From: CAYZGU01 sp964478165
GTDB taxonomy: Bacteria; Poribacteria; WGA-4E; JAJDTR01
Direction: 5' to 3'
Length of the DNA: 64,000 nt
Assembly (NCBI GenBank): GCA_964478165.1
Contig: CAYZGU010000002.1
Span: 30,283 to 94,282 of the forward strand
The first letter of the stretch is position 1, and every line of letters begins with the position of its first letter. Below are positions 57,239 to 64,000 of the stretch, piece after piece. The notes below the pieces were generated by a model. That model saw nothing but the letters and a program-made list of their open reading frames with translations. It was not told the DNA's origin and did no database searches. Position numbers and translations under genes: made by a program.

Positions 57239-58237
57239 ATGGCACGGCCTGTTACACTGTTTACTGGGCAGTGGGCGGACTTGACGCTTGAGGATTTGGC
57301 AAACAAAGCGAGTGAGTGGGGATACGATGGACTAGAATTAGCTAGTTGGGGAGATCACTTCGAAGTCGAAAAAGCCCTCGAAGATGACAGTTACTGCCGG
57401 GAGCGTCACGATCTGCTGGCAAAATACGGACTCAAGGTTTGGGCAATCAGCAATCACCTCGTTGGGCAGGCAGTGTGTGATAGAATTGACAGTCGTCATC
57501 AAGCAATTCTTCCCCCTAAAATCTGGGGCGATGGCGATCCGGAAGGGGTTCGTGAACGTGCGGCCGAGGAAATGAAGGCAACAGCTCGAGCTGCTGCGAA
57601 GCTTGGCGTGAGTGTGGTTACGGGGTTTACCGGCAGTAGCATTTGGCATCTGCTGTACTCTTTTCCGCCGAATGAGTCTGCCCAGATTGATTCAGGGTTT
57701 GAGGATTTTGCGAATCGTTGGAACCCAATCTTGGATGTCTTTGACGAAGTTGATGTCAAGTTTGCTCTCGAAGTTCACCCGACCGAAATTGCTTTCGATG
57801 TTGTCACCTCCGAACGTGCAATCCAAGCGCTTAATGGGCGCAGTACATTCGGGTTTAACTACGATCCAAGTCATCTGGGTTATCAAGGTGTGGATTACAT
57901 TGCATTCATAGATCGTTTGGGTGACCGCATTTATCATGCTCATATGAAGGATGTATGGTGGTCGCCGACACCGGGTCTATCGGGTGTATTTGGTGGGCAT
58001 TTGGATTTCGGAGACGGTCAACGATTCTGGGATTTTCGTTCTATTGGACGCGGGAACATCAATTTTGAAGAGATCATCCGCGCGCTCAATCGAATTGAGT
58101 ACGATGGTCCTTTGTCGATTGAATGGGAAGATAGCGGAATGGACCGAGAACATGGAGCGCGAGAGGCGTGTGCTGCGGTCAAAAAGTATGATTTTCAAAC
58201 ATCCAAGGTTGCATTTGACGCAGCATTTGAAGAGTAG
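57239..58237 (+). CDS. Sugar phosphate isomerase/epimerase (xylose isomerase-like TIM barrel)
   Basis: This is a 332-residue TIM-barrel protein (AP endonuclease family 2) that isomerises, epimerises or dehydrates a sugar or inositol intermediate with a divalent metal. VTLFTGQWADLTLEDLA opens the barrel; WGYDGLELASWGDHFE carries an early acidic ligand, VKFALEVHPTEIAFD the metal Glu, GFNYDPSHLGYQGVD the Asp/His pair, IYHAHMKDVWW the His and LSIEWEDSGMDRE the last acidic ligand. ATG 57239 has AAAGGAG 9 bases upstream; the longer frame from 57143 does not. It is the second gene of a pair with the Gfo/Idh/MocA oxidoreductase. Confidence 0.9.
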   Translation: MARPVTLFTGQWADLTLEDLANKASEWGYDGLELASWGDHFEVEKALEDDSYCRERHDLLAKYGLKVWAISNHLVGQAVCDRIDSRHQAILPPKIWGDGDPEGVRERAAEEMKATARAAAKLGVSVVTGFTGSSIWHLLYSFPPNESAQIDSGFEDFANRWNPILDVFDEVDVKFALEVHPTEIAFDVVTSERAIQALNGRSTFGFNYDPSHLGYQGVDYIAFIDRLGDRIYHAHMKDVWWSPTPGLSGVFGGHLDFGDGQRFWDFRSIGRGNINFEEIIRALNRIEYDGPLSIEWEDSGMDREHGAREACAAVKKYDFQTSKVAFDAAFEE

Positions 58238-58503
58238 GTGAATCGGGGGAGAAAGGATAGAATATGAAATTGCGGAATTCGAGCTTGATTTTCCCCTGAA
58301 CATGCTTATTTGGAGTTGCTTCCCATTTACAGAACTCATCCCTAGAATCTGGAAAGTTTTTATCAAAGTCTCATAAATCGTATTGTCTCTGATTTTAATT
58401 AGTGTGGCTTTTGGCAATGTCTGTGCATTGGCGGGAGGGATCTGTTTGTATATCCTTCTGTAACCACACTGGAAGATTGATTAGTTGATTGGAGTGCTCT
58501 CTT

Positions 58504-59709
58504 TCAGGTTCGGTAATCGGCGTTTATCCGAATGTAGTCATAAGAATAATCACATGTCCACACTGTTGCCCTGGCGTTACCAGCGTTTAAATCTACTGTA
58601 ATATGCACCTCATTTTTGGATAACAAACCCGTCGCCTTTTCTTCATCGAAGTGTGCGTCCATGCCCCCCTTGACAAGTTGGTAATCATCGAGCCACACAT
58701 CCACCTGGTACGGGTGGAAATGCGCCTCTGATTTTCCAACGGCCATCATAATTCTCCCCCAGTTCGCGTCCTTTCCGAAAATCGCAGTTTTCACAAGTGG
58801 GGATTCGGCAATAGCACGAGCTCCCATTTCCGCGTCTGATTCATTCCTTGCATTCTTGATAGTGACCTCGATTATTTTTGTAGCGCCTTCACCATCTCGG
58901 GCAATTTTTTTCGCAAGTTCAACACAGACAGATTCAAGCGCTTTGCAGAACGCATCGTAATCAGGGCCTGATTTCTCAGTAATTTCAGGATTGGTTGCCT
59001 TGCCAGTAGCTAGAATCTGAACTGTATCGTTCGTGCTTTGGTCTGTGTCGATTGTCACCCGATTGAAGGATTTTTCTACTGCGAGGTGGAGGGCTGATTG
59101 TAATAGGCCGCTCGAAATTGTGACGTCGGTCGCTAGAAATCCGAGCATTGTTGCCATGTTTGGTGCAATCATACCGGCACCTTTTGTCATCCCGCCAATT
59201 CTGACCGTCTTTCCCCCAATCTCAACTTCAATTGCAACTTCTTTTGGGACGGTGTCTGTTGTCATAATTGCCTGTGCTGCGTCATGTCCGCCGTTGGCGC
59301 ATAGATCGGCGGAAGCAATCTGTATTCCATGTGTAATCGTGTCCATCGGTAGCTGCTGTCCAATAACACCTGTTGAAGACACTAGGACAAGGCAGGGATC
59401 TATGTCGAATCTCTCTGCTACAAGCGAAGCCATGCGTCGAGCGTTGACTAGCCCTTGTTCGCCTGTGCAAGCGTTTGCATTCCCACTGTTTACTACAATT
59501 GCTTGAGCAGTGCAATCACTTAAGTGTTCGCGCGAAAGTAGGACCGTTGCAGCACACACACGATTGCGAGTGAACACTCCTGCCGCAACTGCTGGTGTAT
59601 CTGCGACAATTAGCGCGAAGTCTTTTTGACCGGCTGGTTTTAAGCCAGCATGAACGCCTGATGCCCGAATGCCGCGCACAGCCGTAATTCCACCATCAAT
59701 CTGTTTCAC
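58504..59709 (-). CDS. argJ: Arginine biosynthesis bifunctional protein ArgJ
   Basis: It transfers acetyl from N-acetylornithine to glutamate, and may make N-acetylglutamate from acetyl-CoA if bifunctional. The 401-residue precursor self-cleaves before Thr187 in GAGMIAPNMATML, giving alpha and beta chains. Other features are IVVNSGNANACTG near residue 77, ATDVTISSGLL, RVTIDTDQSTNDT, AIFGKDANWGRI and the C-terminal ending RINADYRT. The start is GTG 59709 with GGAGGG 8 bases upstream. A perfect consensus promoter lies just upstream (59750-59778). It stands alone, apart from other arg genes. Nothing is recognised in the 266-base gap to the isomerase gene. Confidence 0.95.
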   Translation of the reverse strand: MKQIDGGITAVRGIRASGVHAGLKPAGQKDFALIVADTPAVAAGVFTRNRVCAATVLLSREHLSDCTAQAIVVNSGNANACTGEQGLVNARRMASLVAERFDIDPCLVLVSSTGVIGQQLPMDTITHGIQIASADLCANGGHDAAQAIMTTDTVPKEVAIEVEIGGKTVRIGGMTKGAGMIAPNMATMLGFLATDVTISSGLLQSALHLAVEKSFNRVTIDTDQSTNDTVQILATGKATNPEITEKSGPDYDAFCKALESVCVELAKKIARDGEGATKIIEVTIKNARNESDAEMGARAIAESPLVKTAIFGKDANWGRIMMAVGKSEAHFHPYQVDVWLDDYQLVKGGMDAHFDEEKATGLLSKNEVHITVDLNAGNARATVWTCDYSYDYIRINADYRT

Positions 59710-59749
59710 AGGAACCCTCCGGAGTTAGTTGCGATAGTAACAAGTCAAA

Positions 59750-59778
59750 ATTATAGCGAGCCACTTGAAAATTGTCAA
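59750..59778 (-). promoter_or_regulatory. Perfect consensus sigma70-type promoter for argJ
   Basis: On the minus strand TTGACA (59778-59773) and TATAAT (59755-59750) are separated by exactly 17 bases, a full match to consensus. Transcription should start near 59743, giving a leader of about 34 bases before the GTG of argJ. The -35 overlaps a short TTGACAATTGACA direct repeat. The following 400 bases to 60175 hold nothing I recognise. Confidence 0.88.
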
Positions 59779-60175
59779 TTGTCAAATCTTCACATGTAGA
59801 TTCTTGGAGATTCGGATTGACTTGTATTACGAACTTTGCTATCATTTGGTGCTTGGTACGATTGAAGACGGCCACTCCTATGGTCGTATCCACGAATAAC
59901 ACTGTATCGAGTTCAAGTTGCCAATATTACTATCAGAATTCCAGCTTGCATCTGGGTGAGTGAGACGTTGTTCAGAAGAGTGGTGGTGAATCTGGAAAGC
60001 CGTTGCTTTTATGTTTCGGTCATGGTTAACTTTCTTATGTTGTCTGTTCTATGATCGTTTTCGACAAGTCAGGACAAGTAGGTTGACGGTTAGAGGGTGT
60101 ATTATTCGCGAGTCTATTTTGCCTACTCACTAGTGGTTTTTAACCTTTTATTTCGGGAATGAGGCTTATATCCGC

Positions 60176-61267
60176 ATGTCTGCTCTAGTAGCGCTATTCC
60201 AGGGGGCTGGTCAACCGTTTGCGATTTGCGAGAGACCGGTTCCCTCTCCAATTGAGAATAGTGTGCTCGTTCGAGTAACGCTGTCAACCATCTGTGGATC
60301 TGATATGCACACGTTCTCAGGACGGAGATCTGCGCCAATCCCCTGTGTGTTAGGGCATGAAACTGTTGGAGTGGTCGCCGCACCCACAAGGCAATGTGAT
60401 GCATATGGACAGCCTCTGCGGGAAGGAGATCGGATAACCTGGAACCTCTGCGTTTCCTGCGGTGCGTGTGCGTACTGCTTAAACCGTGATTTGCCGCAGA
60501 AGTGTGAGGTATTGTTGAAGTACGGTCATGTGCAAAGCAAAGGGAAGCACGCGTTCAGCGGGGGCTTCGCCGAGTACATTCTGCTTCAGCCAGGGACAGC
60601 TATCTACCAACTTCCCGATTCTGTAACAGATATAGAAGCGGTCCCGCTTAATTGTGCACTCTCAACTGTCTTCGGAGGATTGAAGCTTATTGGTGTTCGC
60701 CCCAAAGAATGCGCTGTGGTACATGGAGCAGGCATATTAGGGATTTACACAGCTTGCTACTTGCGTGAAAGTGGTTATAGAGTGGTTGTGGTTGTTGACA
60801 ACCGAACCGAGCGACTACAAATCGCTGAACAGTTTGGCGCAACGCATACCTTTAACCTTTCCCACGTGTCTGCTAATGCGTTCAGCGAAATCCTGCAGAA
60901 TCTCGCTGATGGGAATGGCGTAGATCTTGTGGTTGAGGCCAGTGGGGCAGAAGTAGCCTTGTCTCAAGCGGTTAATTGGTTGGGGATTGGGGGTCGCTGT
61001 CTGACGCTTGGATTCGTTTATCCGAATGTCAATGCCACGGTGGATGCGCACAAGATTGTGACGAAATGCTTGACCATTCGGGGTATCCACAACTACCACC
61101 CCTCTGCTCTCGGTGAAGCGGTTCAGTTCATGGAAAAGATACGTGAATCCTACCCATTTAGAACGTTAGTTGGAGAAACTTTTCCGTTAGCGAAGATTGA
61201 TGCAGCTTTTGAACGGGCTATGCAGGGTGACCTGATTCGAGTTGCAATTGACCCGCGGAGGAGCTAA
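60176..61267 (+). CDS. Zinc-binding alcohol dehydrogenase, phosphonate-catabolism-associated type
   Basis: This is a medium-chain zinc dehydrogenase of 363 residues. The catalytic zinc site is STICGSDMHTF and LGHETVGVV. The structural zinc lobe has four Cys in CVSCGACAYCLNRDLPQKC, and the coenzyme fold has VVHGAGILGIYTACYL. The substrate domain resembles the dehydrogenases repeatedly found beside phosphonate degradation genes (TIGR03366-type). The next gene, 11 bases downstream, encodes a PhnA-like hydrolase, which supports that reading. It would oxidise or reduce a phosphonate-derived alcohol or aldehyde. The Shine-Dalgarno site (GAGG, 11 bases) is modest. The phosphonate role is inference from sequence type and neighbour. 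Confidence 0.85.
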   Translation: MSALVALFQGAGQPFAICERPVPSPIENSVLVRVTLSTICGSDMHTFSGRRSAPIPCVLGHETVGVVAAPTRQCDAYGQPLREGDRITWNLCVSCGACAYCLNRDLPQKCEVLLKYGHVQSKGKHAFSGGFAEYILLQPGTAIYQLPDSVTDIEAVPLNCALSTVFGGLKLIGVRPKECAVVHGAGILGIYTACYLRESGYRVVVVVDNRTERLQIAEQFGATHTFNLSHVSANAFSEILQNLADGNGVDLVVEASGAEVALSQAVNWLGIGGRCLTLGFVYPNVNATVDAHKIVTKCLTIRGIHNYHPSALGEAVQFMEKIRESYPFRTLVGETFPLAKIDAAFERAMQGDLIRVAIDPRRS

Positions 61268-61278
61268 GAAAATTTTCA

Positions 61279-62397
61279 ATGAGCAGGCGTAAAGTTCTCA
61301 TTATTTGTATTGACGCCGGTGGGCACGATTATCTTGCTGCCAGTCAAATTCCCAATCTGAAAAGGCTAGCGGCTGCTGGTTTCTACGCATGCACAAGCTC
61401 AGTTATCCCGTCAGTGACAAACGTCAACAACGTAAGTATTGCGACGGGTGCTTTTCCGAAGACGCACGGTATCACGACAAACTTTCATGTAGATCGTGAT
61501 ACTGGAGAAGGAGAGTTCATTGAAGACAATCGTTTTCTTCTCGCTCCGACACTGTTTGAACGTGTAAAGTCTTTAGGTGTTGCTAAAAAAACGGCACTGC
61601 TTGTCACGAAAAAAAAGTTATTGCGTATCTTGGAAGGCGGTGCGGATATTACTATCGCGGCTGAAGATCCGCCTGCTGAATATGTCGAGGCGGTTGGTCC
61701 ACCTGAGGACATCTACTCAGCGGAGATTAACTGGTGGCTGTTTCGAGCGCTGCGGAAAGTCTTGCGCGACCATGATCCAGATGTGGCATACTGCTCAACC
61801 ACCGATTGGGTACAGCACAAGTTTACTCCGGAGGACGAGACTTCCCAATATCACATGGCGGAACTCGATCGGATTCTTGGCGAGTTGGTCGATGACAACC
61901 CTAATCGGGAGATTTATGTCACCGCAGATCATGGCATGTTACCGAAGGTACGAGCTCTTGACCCGGGAAGTTGGTTGACTGAACGTGGCCTGGTGGCAAA
62001 TGCAATCCCGATTATCAAGGACCGGTACGTAGCTCATCACGGTAATCTCGGTGGAGCAGCGTATATATTTCTTCGGAACCGTGACAGATTTCCCAGTGCG
62101 ATTGAGATGTTGCGCAGTGCGCCGGGAGTTGAGGAAGTTTACGCTGCGGAGGAGGCTGCTCAAAAATTCAAACTTCATTCCCGTCGAATTGGTGATGTAT
62201 TTGTCCTTGCAGATCGTGACACTGTCTTTGGCGAGCTGGAACAGACAGTAATGAAAGTTTCTTTGAGATCGCACGGTTCGAGACACGAAAGTCACGTACC
62301 AATCATCGGGTACAATAGTCCATGGCCGGTAGAAGAGTTCGCCTACAATGTTGACGTGGGACGTCTATTCTTGAAAAGCATATCTCTAATGATCTAA
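61279..62397 (+). CDS. Alkaline-phosphatase-superfamily hydrolase, phosphonoacetate hydrolase (PhnA)-like
   Basis: This is a two-zinc hydrolase of 372 residues. ICIDAGGHDYL gives the first metal Asp. PSVTNVNNVSIATGAFPKTHG gives the catalytic Thr in the TNxNN form of phosphonoacetate hydrolase. STTDWVQHKFTPED (Asp and His), VTADHGM (Asp-His) and RSHGSRHESHVPI (His) complete the metal sites. PhnA cleaves phosphonoacetate to acetate and phosphate. The TNxNN motif favours this over nucleotide pyrophosphatases or phosphoglycerate mutase of the same fold. The start ATG 61279 has GGAGGAG overlapping the end of the upstream gene, 16 bases away. No phosphonate transporter or phosphonopyruvate gene is in the window. 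Confidence 0.84.
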   Translation: MSRRKVLIICIDAGGHDYLAASQIPNLKRLAAAGFYACTSSVIPSVTNVNNVSIATGAFPKTHGITTNFHVDRDTGEGEFIEDNRFLLAPTLFERVKSLGVAKKTALLVTKKKLLRILEGGADITIAAEDPPAEYVEAVGPPEDIYSAEINWWLFRALRKVLRDHDPDVAYCSTTDWVQHKFTPEDETSQYHMAELDRILGELVDDNPNREIYVTADHGMLPKVRALDPGSWLTERGLVANAIPIIKDRYVAHHGNLGGAAYIFLRNRDRFPSAIEMLRSAPGVEEVYAAEEAAQKFKLHSRRIGDVFVLADRDTVFGELEQTVMKVSLRSHGSRHESHVPIIGYNSPWPVEEFAYNVDVGRLFLKSISLMI

Positions 62398-62545
62398 GAG
62401 TAAGTCGTGGACAATGTTTTTGTGGATGAGCTATGTGTGGATAATCACAGTCATTGCAAGAAACGGTGAGAGCGGCAGTTTTTGTCATCTTGTTCTGCTG
62501 TTTTAGATAAATATGATGGTGTGGGGGAAACGAGAATGGAAACGA

Positions 62546-63130
62546 ATGACTGACAGAGACCGATGGAACCAGAAGTACAATGAACCAATGTACCTTTACG
62601 GAAGAGAACCCACTCTCTTCCTCAAACAGAAACTCGGGTTGTTGAGGAAGGGTAGAGCGCTTGTGCTCGCAATGGGTGAGGGTCGCAATGCCGTATATCT
62701 CGCTCAGAATGGCTTTGATGTGACCGGCGTTGATGTCTCGGACGTTGCGATTGCAAAGTGCAAGATACTTGCTGAGGAGCGTGGTGTAAAGCTTGACACT
62801 GTTGTCGCGGACTTGACGGATTACGATTTAGGAACAGAGCAGTATGAACTCATCACCAATTTCTTTTTCTATGATGAATTGATTTTGACGAGGGCGATTC
62901 GATATCTAAAACCCGGTGGAATCTTCATCTTTGAACAATTTTCGTGTAAACATGCGAGATATGGGCAGTTTGGTCCAAAGAATTCCGCTTATCTTGTGAA
63001 GCCCAGTGAACTTCTTCGAATCTTTAAAGCGTTTCGGCTTCTTTATTTCGAGGACACGGTTAGTGAATACAATGAGGGGATACACAAAGGGACCGCGGCA
63101 ATCCTCCGATTAATCGTTCAGAGTTCGTAA
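62546..63130 (+). CDS. Class I SAM-dependent methyltransferase (TehB-like)
   Basis: This is a 194-residue soluble methyltransferase with the seven-strand Rossmann fold. Motif I is LAMGEGRNAVYLAQNG, in the GEGRN form shared with TehB and thiopurine-type methyltransferases, followed by VTGVDVSDVAIAKC (motif II) and VVADLTDYDL (motif III). YDELILTRAIRYLKPGGIF is motif IV/post-IV. It may methylate small electrophiles or metalloids rather than macromolecules. I start at ATG 62546 near GGAAACGA; the ATG at 62513 would add eleven residues. It is 149 bases downstream of the hydrolase gene and probably has its own promoter. Confidence 0.87.
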   Translation: MTDRDRWNQKYNEPMYLYGREPTLFLKQKLGLLRKGRALVLAMGEGRNAVYLAQNGFDVTGVDVSDVAIAKCKILAEERGVKLDTVVADLTDYDLGTEQYELITNFFFYDELILTRAIRYLKPGGIFIFEQFSCKHARYGQFGPKNSAYLVKPSELLRIFKAFRLLYFEDTVSEYNEGIHKGTAAILRLIVQSS

Positions 63131-63289
63131 CTCATCGTACAGTCCATCTAGGTTGCACAATTGTCTCAGAGATCTTCCGCGAAAGAAATCGATTTTGATG
63201 TTTGGACCTACTCTGCTCCGTGATCTTGGCATGGGTATTGTTGTGCTGATAATCAACATACCACTGCATTGGAAGCCCGTTTGGTGAGA

Positions 63290-63318
63290 TTGACGATTCA
63301 TTGACATTATTTTATACT
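63290..63318 (+). promoter_or_regulatory. Sigma70-type promoter for the small secreted protein
   Basis: TTGACG (63290-63295) and TATACT (63313-63318) are each 5 of 6 to consensus, with a 17-base spacer. Transcription would start near 63325, upstream of both candidate starts of the secreted-protein gene (63353, 63383). Confidence 0.6.
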
Positions 63319-63382
63319 ATAAAGGTTACGAGCAAATTTAGCTCGCGACAGCATGCTCAATAGCATGGAATGTCGTCTGAAG

Positions 63383-63682
63383 ATGAAAAAGAACATTCTT
63401 ATTCCTCTAATTTGGCTACTCATCTATCCCGTCGCAATTCCGGCGCCGTTACCCAACTATGTCCTGTGTATCGGTGCGGACGGTCACGTCGAATTTGAAG
63501 TGGGAGCAGATGGACGATGTACCGACGCGCACGCTTCCCACTCCGAAGGCGCCAAGGCTGTGTTCACTGAACCCGATTCGCAGGTAGACCATTGCGGCTC
63601 ATTCATCGATTTCCCAATCTTTTTCTCCCTAGACGAACAGACACATCTCGTTCCTTCCAAATACATCCCGCTCAACCAGTAA
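63383..63682 (+). CDS. Small secreted protein, possibly metal-related, followed by an in-frame extension
   Basis: This is a protein of about 99 residues with a signal peptide (MKKNILIPLIWLLIYPVAIP). The mature part is Cys- and His-bearing: YVLCIGADGHVEFEVGADG, CTDAHASH and VDHCGSFIDFPIF. It resembles small proteins found beside heavy-metal efflux genes in other bacteria (CIGxDGHV and DHCGxCxDIP patterns); that link is from memory and unproven. A TAA at 63680-63682 ends it, yet the frame stays open for 43 more codons to a second TAA (63812-63814) with a plausible C-terminus SLRTTPLLI. The stop may therefore be a nonsense mutation. ATG 63353 is an alternative start. No domain was recognised in the last 190 bases. 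Confidence 0.62.
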   Translation: MKKNILIPLIWLLIYPVAIPAPLPNYVLCIGADGHVEFEVGADGRCTDAHASHSEGAKAVFTEPDSQVDHCGSFIDFPIFFSLDEQTHLVPSKYIPLNQ

Positions 63683-64000
63683 ATCTCTTCAGTCGCGCTA
63701 GTAGCAACTCAAACATACGTCTCCATAACTCGAAATTCTCCACCTCTTTTAGGTTCCCCGCCGTTAAACTACCCATCCCCCAGCTCTCTTCGTACCACTC
63801 CGCTCCTCATTTAAACACCTTACCCCAGGCTATTTACGTGCCGGTATCATCGCGTCCCGCTTAATCACGAATTGAGCGTTCAGTGCTTTGGATCTGTTTT
63901 GGCCCGCACTAGTCTCAGTTTAGGCACCCGCAGTTACCCAGCGAAAAACTACGCACGCTATTGCTCAGGAGAATACGGACAGAAGCCCTTAATCCATTGT

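Noticed and set aside
1..64000. CRISPR array or tRNA/rRNA genes
   Set aside because: No regularly spaced repeats of 24-37 bases, no TpsiC-arm plus acceptor combination and no rRNA-like segment were recognised on either strand by eye.

Overview
This window looks like a chromosome fragment of an uncultured Gram-negative (diderm) bacterium, most plausibly a member of, or near, the sponge-associated Candidatus Poribacteria. That assignment is inference. It rests on five phytanoyl-CoA-dioxygenase-type (PhyH) proteins in 64 kb, Gfo/Idh/MocA and sugar-isomerase pairs, sialidase, GH32 and sulfatase-type genes, a TolB-like propeller with a characteristic C-terminal tail, a BamA-type outer-membrane protein, and low coding density. 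By my own addition intact genes cover about two thirds of the window. Much of the rest is AT-richer spacer with recognisable gene remnants: kelch, sulfatase, sugar-ABC ATPase and a frameshifted oxidoreductase. No rRNA, tRNA, CRISPR array or insertion sequence was recognised.

Layout. 1-9 kb: a truncated luciferase-like monooxygenase, an aldolase-rhlE pair, a TolB-like propeller, a PhyH oxygenase, a VOC protein and an AstE/AspA deacylase, with unusually strong intergenic hairpins at 5.4, 6.7 and 7.2 kb. 9-25 kb: a sugar and glycan region with xylose isomerase, sialidase, a decayed kelch gene, an MDR dehydrogenase, a glycosyltransferase, an RHH-type small protein followed by a DHDPS/NAL-family lyase, a sulfatase remnant, GH32, a GH-like propeller and a frameshifted Gfo/Idh/MocA gene. 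25-32 kb: a minus-strand series of dipeptidase, PhyH, alpha/beta hydrolase, PhyH, small conserved-looking protein and PhyH. 33-35 kb: a BamA/TamA-family protein.

36-43.6 kb is the most striking part. Two tandem cobalamin-binding radical SAM paralogues, each ending in a duplicated 67-residue helical module, are followed within a few bases by an ECF transporter ATPase (two domains fused) and EcfT, then a D-2-hydroxyacid dehydrogenase. No substrate-binding S component is visible. The rest comprises MoaB/MogA, a fifth PhyH protein, a heterodimeric ABC exporter pair (one subunit apparently starting at AUA), DNA polymerase I, a sugar-ABC remnant, an IolG/IolE-like pair, argJ with a perfect sigma70-type promoter, a phosphonate-catabolism-like pair (zinc dehydrogenase and PhnA-type hydrolase), a methyltransferase and a small secreted protein.

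Gene starts were chosen by Shine-Dalgarno position. SD sites of the AGGAG/GGAG type are clear before most genes, and TTG or GTG starts are used several times.
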